Shown: piece by piece, positions 1 through 11,344 of the stretch | How the letters are laid out: the number at the start of each line of letters is the position of its first letter | Numbering within the stretch: the stretch's first letter is position 1 | Origin: Balaenoptera acutorostrata | Lineage: Eukaryota; Chordata; Mammalia; Artiodactyla; Balaenopteridae | DNA: 64,000 nt | Reading direction: 5' to 3' | Assembly: GCF_949987535.1 (NCBI RefSeq) | Contig: NC_080066.1 | Location: 134,334,335-134,398,334 of the forward strand | Program-made: the position numbers and the translations under genes | The notes under the pieces: generated by a model | What the model saw: only the letters and a program-made list of their open reading frames with translations | Database searches by the model: none | What the model was told of the DNA's origin: nothing

Positions 1-299
1 CTAAAACAATCTTGTACCACTTTCATACCTAATGAGGAGATGAGTACATGAAGCTACATTCGTACCTGGTTGTTTTATATTCTCTCCAAGCTGGGTCAAT
101 TGGTTCTCATTAGGAATTCTGAACTAAGACTCACTGAAAAGCTGAGTCAGGGAGCTGTGAATAGTTGGGGGTAATGTCTTGTAGAGTCACAGTGGGGGCA
201 CTGGAGATGTTATACCAAATTCATGTCATGTTCCAATCAAACTCTTGGGGAAAGAGCCCCCGCAACCCTTTCTCCATTACCAAATTATCTAATCCGGAT
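1..299. other. Unique sequence, no gene seen
   Basis: Nothing recognisable as an exon, RNA gene or repeat is visible here. It is moderately AT-rich and gives no open frame of note. Confidence 0.5.
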
Positions 300-478
300 T
301 AGCTTTGGATCCAAAAGACCTGGGTACAAACCCTAGCATACAAGTTTGCCTGTCTGATCTTAGTTTCCCCATCAATAAATCACACAGACTAAGGCTTACT
401 GCTCAAGGCTATTGCAAGAAGCAAAAGTGATAATGTGTGTAAAGCACCTAGCAACACAGGCATTCAATAAACATGTGT
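300..478 (+). mobile_element. MIR SINE fragment
   Basis: The order of short landmarks matches the MIR core and 3' part: a 'gacctgggtacaaaccct' block, then 'ttagtttccccatc', then 'gtgtaaagcacctagca', ending in 'cattcaataaacatg'. These correspond to the box-B-like region, the conserved core and the LINE2-like tail of MIR. Divergence is high, as expected for a family that spread early in mammals. The assignment is from remembered family structure, not from an alignment. Confidence 0.65.
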
Positions 479-690
479 TTTCCTTTCCTTAGGTCCTAAG
501 TCACCTCCTTTTCCATCAGTGGCTGTCTCCTGAGTACCTCCCAGTCTGGTCTGAGGCACTTCAGTTCTTATCAGTCACCGAAGTCATCTACATTAGATGA
601 TCTACTATTTTCTAACTCAGCCCACTGGGATAAGAGCAGGTACCTAGCCAAATGGCATCGATACTGAACGATACATCCTGACTTTATATG

Positions 691-830
691 TTCATTCACT
701 AAGTTAGTCCACAAGTATTTGTGCAGCACCTACTATGTGCCACACACTGGGCCAGGTGCTAAGGATTGTGGGGTGAACTGGACAGACAAGATCCCTCCCC
801 TCGTAGATCCTATCTTCCAGTGTGGTTCTC
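691..830 (-). mobile_element. L2 LINE 3' fragment
   Basis: The run 'ttcattcacta...agtatttgtgcagcacctactatgtgccacacactggg...aaggattg...gacagacaagatccctcccctcgtagatcctatcttcca' reproduces, on the minus strand, the usual 3' end of LINE-2. A short frame at 766-948 runs across it and has no independent support. Confidence 0.65.
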
Positions 831-2636
831 TGGGACCATTTCAATTTTACATACTCTCCCTCGTGGTCCTCTTAGCACACTCCTACTTGCCACTGTAGGC
901 AAACCTACAAGGCCCAAAGGCCCACTGGAGAGCCGGATCACAGCTTAAGGGCGCTAGGTACATCTTAGACAGAGAGGAGTACACCAAAAGGGAAACTGGG
1001 CAAGTGCCAATAGATAAGTTTTTCCTACTTCCTGGATTTACAAGAGTCCACCTTTGGAGCTACTTCCATATGTGTCCTCTGGTTGCCTTTGATTGTCCAC
1101 TCATCTAGATTTCCCAGAGGCAAAGAGGAACTTCTGCTTCTTAATGTAGACCCCCAAGCGACCCTAAGACCTAAGTTTTCCAGCAGCAAAATAATGCAGA
1201 AGAGAACAGTGGATCCTTACTTAGCCAGACTCATAGGGAGAGACCCCAAGGATGAGGTGGTGTGTGTCTAAGGCCTGGAATTGTGAAGTTCATTAGATAC
1301 ATCTAGATATGTAGAGAGGACAAGTAGCGTCAGGCTGGTTGTGTCCAAAGCCTTCATTCTGACTGAGTATTATTTCTGTTTGGAGAAGTCTCAGTGATTC
1401 TGGGTTCTGCCTCCATTTCTACAATCCAAAGGGTCCTGTGATCATAGGACTCTTAGGTACAAGTGTCAGAAACTTGACTCAAAAAGCATCAGAATAACAA
1501 TGATCACTGCAGAGATGTTTCTTGCCCACAATGAAGGTGGCTTTCCATGTGATTAAACTGAACACCTGACACTCCACCTGAAGTACCTGCTTTGGAAGTC
1601 TGCTTTAGGAGATGTGAGAGATGACTCTAAAAGCTGCCCTTTGCCACCAGTATGAGACCCAGACGTTTATGTTGAGCTGTGAGTTTTAAAGAGCATTCAC
1701 CAGGGCTTTTATTTTGCAGATGAGCAGTTGTCTTTAAAGAACTATTATACATTCTAAAAGTTCAGGGTTAATTGATCTTAATCTCATTGGCACTATAACT
1801 AAGACAAACACAAGTGATATCCACATGGAGAAACTTAGGTAGGCCTACAAAAACAAAGGTTGGAAATGCAGGCAAAATAGATTAGGAGTTACGAATTTTA
1901 TACTGGCATTAACTTAAATCAAGAGTTGGTTTAAGTTAACACTAAGATTATTCTGATCCCTTGTCATTGTGCAGTTTTGTGGGATAAAATACTTATCAAT
2001 TGCCCCAACATCGCTCCTAGAGATTCTGAGGTTGTCCCATGACCTCTTCCAGGGTCTTCCTAGTTAGAGCCTGGCCTGAAGGAAAACAGGAGGCACTTCT
2101 TTGGTTCATCCAGTTATGATGTAACAACACATCATAAACTCACCACCAGACTGCCAGTAACCTTTCCCACTGACATGATATGAAAAGAATGTATCTTGCA
2201 ACTAGCTTATCTAGAAAACTCCATGCCCATTCACTTGCTCCATTTCCTAACACAGTTTTTTCCAGACCTTGTACAAACAGGAAATCAGACTAAAGCCATT
2301 ATTAGAGAACAGGTCAATAGATGCTTCCTAGAGCAAACAGTACCTTGCTATCCCTATGCAAAACAAGAAAGGGCAATAAAGCAAGTCACAGGGTGATTTA
2401 GAAACATTCCCCTTCTACTCCCCTGGGGAAAAAAAAACTCCTTATACTTAAAATATTTCAATGAAAATATTTTAATGCAGTTTTTTGAGCCTGAATTATC
2501 CAAGTAAATGCCTTCTGTATTGTAATTTGCAGAGGCAGACACCTACATGAGAATAAATCCAAACTATCACAAGGTTACCTTAAACTCATTTGCTTCAATT
2601 TCCTTGAATCACAAAGCTAACGATTTATGCTAGAAC
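831..2636. other. Unique sequence, no gene seen
   Basis: Only short frames of about 60-66 codons occur (for example 1083-1271 and 2196-2396). None resembles a known protein or is bounded by convincing splice signals. I see no recognisable repeat in this stretch. Confidence 0.5.
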
Positions 2637-2815
2637 AATGATTCTCAAAGTGTGATACCACATAAGCAGTATCATATCACCTGGGAATTTGTCAAAATTG
2701 CCAACTCTGGGACTCCCCCCACCACCCTAAACTTACAGAATGAGAAACTCTGGGGGTGTGACCAGGAATCTGGTTTATGGAGCCTGCAGACAAGCCAGTG
2801 ACAGACTGGGCCTAG
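2637..2815 (+). mobile_element. MER5A-like hAT DNA transposon remnant
   Basis: The sequence begins with 'attctcaaagtgtgatacc', continues with 'agcagtatcatatcacctgggaatttg', and contains 'gagaaactctgggggtgtgaccaggaatctgg'. This order is diagnostic for MER5A, a non-autonomous hAT-Charlie element of placental mammals. The 3' end is worn, so the right boundary is approximate. It has no coding capacity. Confidence 0.75.
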
Positions 2816-4389
2816 CATCACCTATAATAATGCTTTTTCTTTCAAAGTTGACTAACATTTGTGCTGGGCCTACCTAATAGTTTTGTTCCTTAGCTTTGTT
2901 TTGTTTTTCCTAGCAAAGGAAGGATCTGAGTAAGGGAAGTCGACATTATGGAGGACATGTGACCTTCTGGGGGTTGCCAGGCCCCTCCAGTTTTCCCCTT
3001 TGTTTCACCCTTTCTATTCCAGTGGGTAACAGGCATTTCTATCCTTATTTGAGAAACTGACTTGCTTTTTTATTTATTTTTCATTCTAATTCATTTGCAA
3101 TGGATTTCCTGAAACATTATACCACCTTTTTATTGGACATAATGAGTCTGCTGGTCTGCTCACACTTGAGTGAAGCTATCTTTTTTGGAAATCTGGATTA
3201 CTCATCCCTCTCCATCCATTTTGAGGCTCTAAGGTCACTGGAAGAGTTCTGACTCAGAACTCTGACTCAGAACTGGGCAGAACTCTGCCCAGTTGCAGGG
3301 TACACGCTGGAAAGCAGTTTCTTGCCACCAGTTTCTTGTAACGTATGTACCGGTAACAACATGGCCGGTGCTTCAAGTTGGTTTGTGTCCCCCAGGATAC
3401 AACACCAGTGACTGTTGGTAAGGAACACTCCTTAGAAAGATCACTTTGAAGGCACCATTTAAAAGTAAGAATTTAAAATAAGAACATTTTACAGCTGCTT
3501 TATTTTGAAGGGTTTGGGTTTTCAAAAATTAAACATTATAAAGTTCTTCAAGAACTCTGTTGTTGATAATATTTTCTCTCATTAAAAATGCAAAACCTTC
3601 TGGAGGAAATGATACTCCGAGCTTTGTAGCACAAATCAATGCCAAATGAAGACCATAAGCTGTGTTTTGTTATGCATTTGGCAATGTCTCCAAATATCTT
3701 GAACAAACAACGTCACAGTGCTTCAGACCCATGGACCCTTACGTTTCTAGAAATTTATGATTCTCCATTACGGGAAAGTAGAAATGCCGGGGATTAGCAA
3801 GTCTGGCTAGGGTAGGAGGAAAAACAAATAAATTATGAAAAACAGAAACAATTTAAATATTATAAGCATTTGTTTTCCTAAGCTATTGCTTGGGAAAGCC
3901 ATTCTTGCCATGCCTATGTGCTCAGAGGAAACTGGCTTTGAGTTTTGATTATCAGTCTCAGACTAATGAAAGTGTTCAAAGCTGGCCTAGGCAGAGGTAG
4001 TGCTGCAGGGGTTAAGAGAGGGTAGGGCAAGTGCTTCATACAAATCCCATTAATGGGAAAAATAATGAATCCTAGGTACCAAATCCCATGCCTTTGTCAA
4101 AATGTGTGTCATTTTACAGTTTGACTGCTATTTCTAAGTAAACAATAGCTGCCCCTATTTGGGAGAGGGTGGCTTTGTAAGAAAAGGCCATGGCTATGGG
4201 TTCTAGCCCTGCAGAGTACACTTTTGTGTGTACAGGGAATCACAGGAAATCAGGGGCCCTACATATGACCCATTTCTCAGTGAAAGTCCAACTTGGAATC
4301 ACAGGTAGAAAAAGGTGCTTAAAAATGTAAAACATCAAGAAATCGACACTCCACATCACCAAACCACCTCATTAAAAAAAAAAAAAATC
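2816..4389. other. Unique sequence with a small inverted-repeat cluster
   Basis: I see no exon or named repeat. The only local structure is a cluster of short palindromes at 3246-3294. Just before the SINE there is a run of As (about 4374-4387) that may have been the insertion target. Confidence 0.5.
3246..3294. repeat. Inverted-repeat cluster
   Basis: A near-palindrome 'gttctgactcagaac' (7-bp arms) is followed by a partial direct repeat, and then by a hairpin at 3271-3294 whose arms 'aactgggcag' and 'ctgcccagtt' are perfect complements. The direct repeat 'ctgactcagaact' also occurs twice. This is visible structure with no known function. Confidence 0.6.
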
Positions 4390-4684
4390 GGGCTTCCCTG
4401 GTGGCGCAGTGGTTGAGAGTCTGCCTGCCAATGCAGGGAACATGGGTTCGAGCCCTGGGCTGGGAGGATCCCACATGCCGCAGAGCAACTGGGCCCGTGA
4501 GCCACAATTGCTGAGCCTGCGCGTCTGGAGCCTGTGCTCCGCAACGGGAGAGGCCGCGACGGTGAGAGGTCTGCGCACCGCGATGAAGAGTGGCCCCCGC
4601 TCGCCGCAACTAGGGGGAGCCCTGGCACAGAAACGAAGACCCAACACAGCCAAAAATAAATAAATAAATAAATTTAAAAAAAAA
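4390..4684 (+). mobile_element. CHR-type tRNA-derived SINE
   Basis: This is a near-complete copy of the roughly 300-bp cetartiodactyl SINE. The tRNA-related head carries an A-box-like 'gtggcgcagtggttgag' and a B-box-like 'gggttcgagccc' at about 4443-4454, the usual internal RNA polymerase III promoter. The body runs through 'ccgcgatgaagagtggcccccgc' split over 4578-4600, and the tail is AAATAAATAAAT. I could not define a clear target-site duplication because both flanks are A-rich. Open frames on both strands at 4319-4701 are artefacts of this GC-rich element. Confidence 0.93.
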
Positions 4685-6214
4685 CCAAAAACATCTACCA
4701 TTACTGATTTCTGACCTTTGCTGTTAAGAAATCTATTTCAAAGGGGAATATTTCTAAGTAAGTATCTCAGTAATTGCTAGTAATGGAAATGAATTATGAA
4801 AACCTGACTTGAGAGCTGAACAATGCTATGTTCACTTCCTTTTGCCTACAGTGCATGTGGGTGTATCTCTTCCAGAAGTGAGCAAGTGGAATGATGGTTC
4901 GTGCCTAGTTTGTCTGATCCCTTATCATTGCTGAACACTACTGCTTCCACCTGAGCCTGAATTCAAACCTGAGCTGGGACGCAGGGCAATCCTGGGGTGC
5001 TATTAAGAACTGGCATGGCACCATCAGCATGCAGTGTTGTTCTCCCGCGTGCCAGGGTATGGTTTTGAGCTGGTTTACCTTTCTTTTGAAAGAAAAATCT
5101 GTCCCTTTTATAATAGTCTTGCATTACAGCTCTATATTCAGAGAACTGTGAGATGTTCTCTTATTAGTGCGTTGCACTCCTGAAGGTCAGTCCCTTTTGC
5201 AAACCCTTGTATCCAGCAAGTGGGTCCACACTTACAATTGCAATGACGTTAATAATAAGAGTTATGAGTAAAAGTGAGCTAACGTATTGGCCAAGGCTTA
5301 TGGATTTCATTTGAGGCTTAGTGTGGCACTTTAATTTTTCATTCAACTTTCCTTTTAGGAATTACTTTGCTAAACATATCCAGGTTGTCTTTGGTGCATA
5401 ATATTACTACTTCTTGGTATTTACTGCTACTGAAAATTAACAGAAGTGACTAGCCTCAACTTTAGAAGTTAATGAGACTTAAAAGAAGCAGGATTTTTTC
5501 TTTGCCATTTATATTATGTATATAAATTTGATTTATGAATTTGATTTAAAAAGCTCCTCGCCTTCTGTCAGCATTGAGGAGCCAATAAGTGCATTCTCTG
5601 ATTCGCAGAAGTGTTTTATATTCATGTATTCATCCAGTCATTCAGTAAATATATAAGATATATCTACTATCCAGAAACATTTTCAAGGAATTATTCAAAA
5701 TCAAGATCTACTTATAAAACCTTGTTAGAAAGAAAATGTTTGCACTTCACACAATGGAGCTCTGACCTATTAGAAATAAAAAGGCTTATTTTTCTCAAAC
5801 TTGGTCTCAACATAGACTCCATGAAGGTTATTATAAAACTGGAGGTAAATTCTACTAGCCTTTGCATTATTTACTTTTTGATCAACATCAAAACTCTCTT
5901 CATTTCATGTAACTAGATTTTATAGACTGCTCCTTAAAATTATCATAGGTAGAAGCAAATTAAATTCACATTTCAAAGAAATAGTACTACACAATAAAGA
6001 GAATCTTTTGAAATGACAACAGCAGCTGTTGGTTAGGTTTTCCTGGTATTTATGCAATGAATTCTCAGGAATATATGCTAAAACCAACGTGGATACCATA
6101 TATATTCACTAAATAGGAATGAATCTACCGAATACCTATTGGTAACCAGCCATAAAAAACCTGCTGTGATGTCTTTAATCTGGAAGTGCTTATAGCTTTA
6201 TGAAACATTAATTC
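4685..6214. other. Unique sequence, no gene seen
   Basis: AT-rich DNA with short frames only (5164-5346 minus, 5611-5916 plus). At about 5625-5680 'tattcatccagtcattcagtaaatat' hints at a decayed L2 end, too weak to call. No splice-bounded exon was seen. Confidence 0.45.
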
Positions 6215-6345
6215 AGACATTATTTTTAATAAATATATTTTGAAGACATGCTATGGGCCAGGCATTATACTAGGCCCTGATGGTATAATTCCAAACAAAA
6301 CAGACATTCTCTCTGCCTTCATAGGACTAGGAATTCTGCAGGGTG
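6215..6345 (-). mobile_element. L2-like LINE 3' fragment
   Basis: The string 'gacatgctatgggccaggcattatactaggccctgatgg...caaacaaaacagacattctctctgccttcatagg' is the minus-strand version of the L2 3' end. It is strongly diverged and the boundaries are approximate. The short frame 6240-6470 overlaps it. Confidence 0.6.
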
Positions 6346-7217
6346 TAAGCAAAAAAATTCTTTTTCAATTTTGCCTCCATGAAAATAACCACAAAATAAC
6401 ATCCTTTTTAAAGAGAGAGAAAGCCACCAATCAGGTGACTCTGAAAGTCACCTATAACTCTCATGCTTAGATATTCTCAATTTTGTTTCTTCAAAATGGA
6501 GACATTACTTACAGCTTTATACATGAGGTTTTCATGACACCAGAGAGATGATCCATAGGAAGAAGTCCTCACTCTTCAAACAAAGAAGTGGAACAAAACA
6601 AAACAAACAAAAAAACATTATCATTCACATTTTCCTGTAGTGTAAATGACATCATCTTTGAAATTCAATCCTCCCTTACCCCTCACCTGTCTCTACTCCC
6701 CATTATGTTCCCTTGATAAATCATCCCTTGGAATGGGTTTTTTCTTTCTCAATTGTCACGAGCATTCCTGCTGTGTCTGGGCATCAACCTCCTCATTGGC
6801 ATTTCATTAATTTTATGCACTTGACCTAACTAAGAAGCCAGATTGTACTTTGAATGTATTTCAGTTAACAATTAAAATTAAATACAACTCTAACCAGAGA
6901 AGCATAAGAATCATGTTTCTATACCATTAAAGCCAAAGTTTCTCATTAGCATTAATGGAAATTCAGATTTTTCTTCAAATAGGAAGCAGAACAAGAAGTC
7001 CTAGGATGATAACAGTAAAGACCACAGTGCAAACTGAAGAGAGGTTGGAGACTGAATTCATACAAAGAAAAGCTGGAAAGGCCTGCAGGATCTGAGCTGG
7101 GTCTGCAGAGAATTCTAAAGGGAAAGCTTTTAATCATCCTGGCTCCCTATCACCACCACTTTGGAAGTTGGCATCACTGCTCAGACCAGAGTACCTTTGA
7201 GTGAGAGGAATAAAAGG
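6346..7217. other. Unique sequence, no gene seen
   Basis: No recognisable feature apart from an A-rich simple stretch at about 6594-6618. It ends at the L1 target-site duplication. Confidence 0.5.
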
Positions 7218-7228
7218 AATAAAGTTTA
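7218..7228 (+). repeat. Target-site duplication, 5' copy
   Basis: AATAAAGTTTA occurs here directly before the L1 5' end and again at 13091-13101 directly after its A-rich tail. This is the signature of target-primed reverse transcription and fixes both L1 boundaries. Confidence 0.85.
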
Positions 7229-7840
7229 GGAATCAAGATGGCAGATTAGGAGGACACGGAATTCGCCTCTCCTCACACCTAGGGCACCTACCAGGCACTG
7301 GAGGGGGACCACAGACACCTAAGGGGACGGGAAGAAACTCCGAGTGACTGGGTAAGACGTGGGTGGGGGGAGGGAGGCGGGAGGAGAAGTGCAGGCAGGA
7401 CGGGACCGGGGCCCCTGAGGGTCTACTGGGGGAGGGGAGGAGTTCCCACACCCCGAGGGACCCACCCACAGTTAGGGGATCAACAGGACAGGGAGAGACC
7501 CTTGGGAGAGCGGAGGATTGAACGGGAACGTGGCCAGCGTTTCCATTGCCCGCTTGGACCCCAGAGAGCCTGCTGAGGTCACGGGCCTGATCCTCCACCC
7601 TCTGAGGCTCCCTCCAGCTGCGCTGAGCCTAAGCCCCACCGCTGCACCCCCACCCAGGGCCTTACCTCCGAACCCTGCACTCCCAGGCCCCCTCCAGCTG
7701 TGCTGCCTTTTCCAGCCACAGGGTCCCTGAGCCTAGGCCCTGTCCCCACCCTAAACCCCACCCCGCCTAAGCCCTGCCCCCACCTAAGCTCCAAGCCCAC
7801 AGCCAGGCCTTTTCTGGCTTTCTTTTTTTTTTTTTCTTAG

Positions 7841-8125
7841 GTTGTAGTTCTGTTTTACCTCGTTGTTGTTGTTCCATTTACATTTTTATTTTTTCTAATA
7901 AATTTTTTATTTTTCTAATTTTATTTTATTTTTTATACTTTGTTATTGTTCTGCTACTTTTGGCTTGTTCCCCACCCCACCCCTTTTTTTTTCTGTTGTG
8001 GTTCTGTTTTACCTTGTAGTTGTTTCACTTATATTTTTATTTTTCCTAATATATTTTTTATTTTTCTAATATTATTTTATTTTTTATTCTTTGTTATTGT
8101 ACTGATCCTTTTTTTTTTCTTTTCT
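7841..8125 (+). repeat. T-rich tandem duplication in L1 5' UTR
   Basis: Two imperfect copies of a unit of roughly 150 bp lie side by side. Each begins with a 'gttctgttttacc' block (about 7848-7860 and 8001-8013), contains 'atttttctaat' and 'attttattttttat', and ends in 'tttgttattgt' plus a T run. Confidence 0.75.
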
Positions 8126-8133
8126 TTTCTTTT

Positions 8134-8230
8134 GCTGTGCCATGCAGCTTGTGGGATCTTGGTTCCCAGGCCGGGGGTCAGGCCTGAGCTCCTGTGGTGG
8201 GAGTGCTGACTCCAAACTGCTGGACTAACA
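8134..8230 (-). repeat. tRNA-SINE-head-like segment inside L1 5' UTR
   Basis: Read on the + strand, 'cagcttgtgggatcttggtt' with the following 'cccaggccgggggtcaggcc' and the closing '...gtgggagtgctgac...ctgctggactaacagagaa' match, block by block, the reversed head of CHR/Bov-type tRNA SINEs. In those the pattern is 'gtgggatctt...gttccc...cagggatc...ccactgg...ccagggaa'. It lies after a T/C-rich run, as a reversed SINE tail would. Either the L1 lineage captured a SINE piece in its 5' UTR, or a SINE inserted here and decayed. Confidence 0.55.
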
Positions 8231-8418
8231 GAGAACCTCAGACTCCAGGAAATATTAATCGCAGTGAGGTCTCCCAGAGGTCCTCACCTCAGCGCCAAGA
8301 CCTGGCTCTACCCAACTGCCTGCAAACTCCAGTTCTGGACACCTCAGGCCAAACAACCAGTAAGATAGGAACACAGCCCTACCCATCAGAAAAAACAAAA
8401 ATGAAATGACAAAAAAAT

Positions 8419-9299
8419 ATGTTACAGACAAGGGAGCAAGGTAAAAACCTACAAGACCAAATAAATGAAGAGGAAATAGGCAACCTACTTGAAAAAGAAT
8501 TCAGAGTAATGATAGTAAAGATGATCCAAAATCTCGGAAATAGAACGGAGGCACAGAACAAGAAAATACAAGAAATGTTTAACAAAGACCTAGAAGAACT
8601 AAAGAACAAACAAACAGTGATGAACAGCACAATAACTGAAATGAAAAATACACTAGAAGGAATCAACAGCAGAATAACTGAGGCAGAAGACCAAATAAGA
8701 GAGCTGGAAGACAGAATGGTGGAAATAACTGCCAAGCAGTAGAATAAAGAAAAAAGAATGAAAAGAACTAAAGACAGTCTCAGAGACCTCTGAGACAACA
8801 TTAATGCAAATTGTAGGGGTCCAAGAAGAAGAAGAGAAAGAGAAAGGGTCTGAGAAAATATTTGAAGAGATTATAATCGAAAACTTACCTAACATGGGAA
8901 AGGAAATAGCCACCCAAGTCCAGGAAGCGTGGAGAGTCCCATACAGGATAAACCCTAGGAGAAACACAACAAAACACATATTAATCAAACTAACAAAAAT
9001 TAAATTCAAAGAAAAAATATTAAAAGCAGCAAGCGAAAAGCAACAAATAACATACAAGGGAATCCCCATTAGGTTATCAGCTGATTTTTCAGCAGAAACT
9101 CTGCAGGCCAGAAGGGAGTGGCAGGATATATTTAAAGTGATGAAAGGGAAAAACCTACAACCAAAATTACTCTACCCACCCAGCAAGGATCTCATTCAGA
9201 TTTGACGGAGAAATCAAAAGCTTTACAGACAAGCAAAAGCTAAGAGAATTCAGCACCACCAAACGAGCTTTACAACAAATGCTAAAGGAACTTCTCTAG
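8419..9299 (+). pseudogene. L1 ORF1 pseudogene
   Basis: This is the remnant of the L1 RNA-binding chaperone ORF1p, which trimerises through a coiled coil and coats L1 RNA. The first open block (8419-8742, 107 codons) is Glu/Lys-rich with heptad-like spacing, as expected for the coiled coil. A stop codon and a small gap follow at 8740-8803. The second block (8804-9205) covers the RNA-recognition and C-terminal regions. A tandem duplication of CCCA at 9175-9182 then shifts the frame. The rest of the C-terminus continues in another frame to a TAG at 9297-9299. It cannot make a full protein. Confidence 0.88.
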
Positions 9300-11320
9300 G
9301 TGGGAAGCACAAAAGAAGAAAAAGACCCACAAAAACAAACCCAAATCAATTAAGAAAATGGTAATAGGAACCTTGAATGTAAATGGATTAAATGCTCCAA
9401 CCAAAAGACACAGACTAGCTGGATGGATACAAAAACAAGACCTGTATATATGCTGTCTACAAGAGACCCAATTAAGACCTGGGACACATACAGACTGAAA
9501 GGGAGGGGATGGAAAAAGATATTCCATGCAAATGGAAATCACAAGAGAGCTGGAGTAGCAATACTCATATCAGATAAAATAGACTTTAAAATAAATACTG
9601 TTACAAGAGATAAGGAAGGACACTACATAATGGTCAAGGGATCAATCCAAGAAGAAAACATAACAATTATAAATATTTATGCACCCAACATAGGAGCACC
9701 TCAGTATATAAGGCAAATGCTAACAGCCATAAAAGGGAAAATCTACAGTAACACAGTAAGTGTTCATTTTAACACCCCACTTACACCAATGGACAGATCA
9801 TCCAAACAGAAAATAAAGAAACACAAGCTTTAAATGACACAATAGACCAGATAGATTTAGTTGATATTTATAGGACATTCCACCTGAGAGTGGAAGAATA
9901 TACTTTCTTCTCAAGTGCACACAGAACATTCTCCAGGATAGATCACATCTTGGGTCACAAATCAAGCCTTGGAAAATTTTTTAAAATTGAAATTGTATCA
10001 AGTATCTTATCCAACAACAACACTATGAGATTAGAAATCAATTACAGGAAAAAAGCTGTAAAAAAACACAAACTCATGGAGGCTAAACAGTGTGCTGCTA
10101 AATAACCAAGAGATCACTGAAGAAATCAAAGAGAAAATTAAAAAATACCTAGAAACAAATGACAACGAAAACATGATGACCCAAAACCTATGGGAGGCAA
10201 CAAAAGCCGTTCTAAGAGGGAAGTTTATAGTAATTCAATCTTACCTGAAGAAACAAGAAAAATCTCAAATAAACAATCTAACCTTATACCTAAAGCAACT
10301 AGAAAAAGAAGAACAAAGAAAAGCCAAAGTTAGTAGAAGGAAGGAAGTCATAAAGATCAGAGCAGAAGTAAATGAAATAGAAATGAAGAACACAACAGCA
10401 AAGATCAATAAAACTAAAAGTTGGTTCTTTGAGAAGATAAACATAATTGATAAACCTTTAGCCAGACTCATCAAGAAAAAAGGGAGAGGACTCAAATCAG
10501 TAAAATTAGAAATGCAAAAGGAGAAATTACAACAAACACCACAGAACTACAAAGGATCATAAGACTACTACAAGCAACTCTATGCCAATAAGATGGACAA
10601 CCTGGAAGAAATGGACAAATTCTTGGAAAGGTACAACTTTCTAAGACTGAACCAAGAAGAATTAGAAAATATAAATAGACCAATCACAAGTAATGAAATT
10701 GAAACAGTAATTAAAAATCTTCCAACAAGCAAAAGTCCAGGACCAAATGGCTTCACAGGTGAATTCTATCAAACATTTAGAGAAGAGCTAACACCTATCC
10801 TTCTCAAATTCTTCCAAAAAATTGCAGAGGGAGGAACACTCCCATACTCGTTCAATGAGACCACCATCACCCTGATCCCAAAACCAGACAAATATATCAC
10901 AAAAAAAGAAAATTACAGACCAATATCACTGATGAACATAGACACAAAAATCCTCAACAAAATACTAGCAAACAGAATCCAACAACACATTAAAAAGATC
11001 ATACACCATGATTTATCCCAGGGATACAAGGATTCTTCAATATATGCAAATCAGTCAATGTGACACACCATATTAACAAAATAAAGAAAAAAACCCATAT
11101 GATCATCTCAATAGATGCAGAAAAAGCTATCAACAAAGTTCACCACCCATTTTTGATAAAAACTCTCCAGAAAGTGGGCATAGAGGGAACCTACCTCAAC
11201 ATAATAAGGGCCATATGCGACAAACCCACAGCAAACATCATTCTCAATGGTGAAAAACTGAAAGCATTTCCTCTAAGATCAGGAATAAGACAAGGATGTC
11301 CACTCTCAACATAGTATTGA

Positions 11321-11344
11321 AGTCCTAGACACAGTCCTAGACAT
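11321..11344 (+). repeat. 12-bp tandem duplication at L1 deletion junction
   Basis: AGTCCTAGACAC is followed directly by AGTCCTAGACAT. The second copy abuts sequence that, in the other L1 of this window, lies about 0.7 kb further downstream. This marks the deletion breakpoint in ORF2. Confidence 0.7.

Larger units (their letters stand above)
7229..8418 (+). promoter_or_regulatory. L1 5' UTR and internal promoter region
   Basis: It opens with CAAGATGGC at 7234-7242, the YY1-type motif found at the start of many mammalian L1 promoters. A GC-rich section (about 7310-7800) is followed by a T-rich section with an internal tandem duplication (7841-8125). After that comes a segment resembling a reversed tRNA-SINE head (about 8134-8230). 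Several open frames here (for example 7233-7598 minus, 7518-7730 plus) are composition artefacts. Present-day promoter activity cannot be judged from the sequence. Confidence 0.75.

Noticed and set aside
4390..4480. tRNA gene
   Set aside because: The A-box and B-box-like motifs belong to the tRNA-derived SINE head. No cloverleaf is preserved.
4319..4701. Arg/Ala-rich frames on both strands, with similar ones at 21782-22192, 24609-25060, 26198-26714 and 30822-31160
   Set aside because: All sit on CHR SINEs. The near-identical peptides at several loci come from the repeat.
10593..11314. Functional reverse transcriptase or viral polymerase
   Set aside because: It is a fragment of L1 ORF2 in broken frames with the catalytic region deleted. 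L1 is a non-LTR retrotransposon and not a virus.
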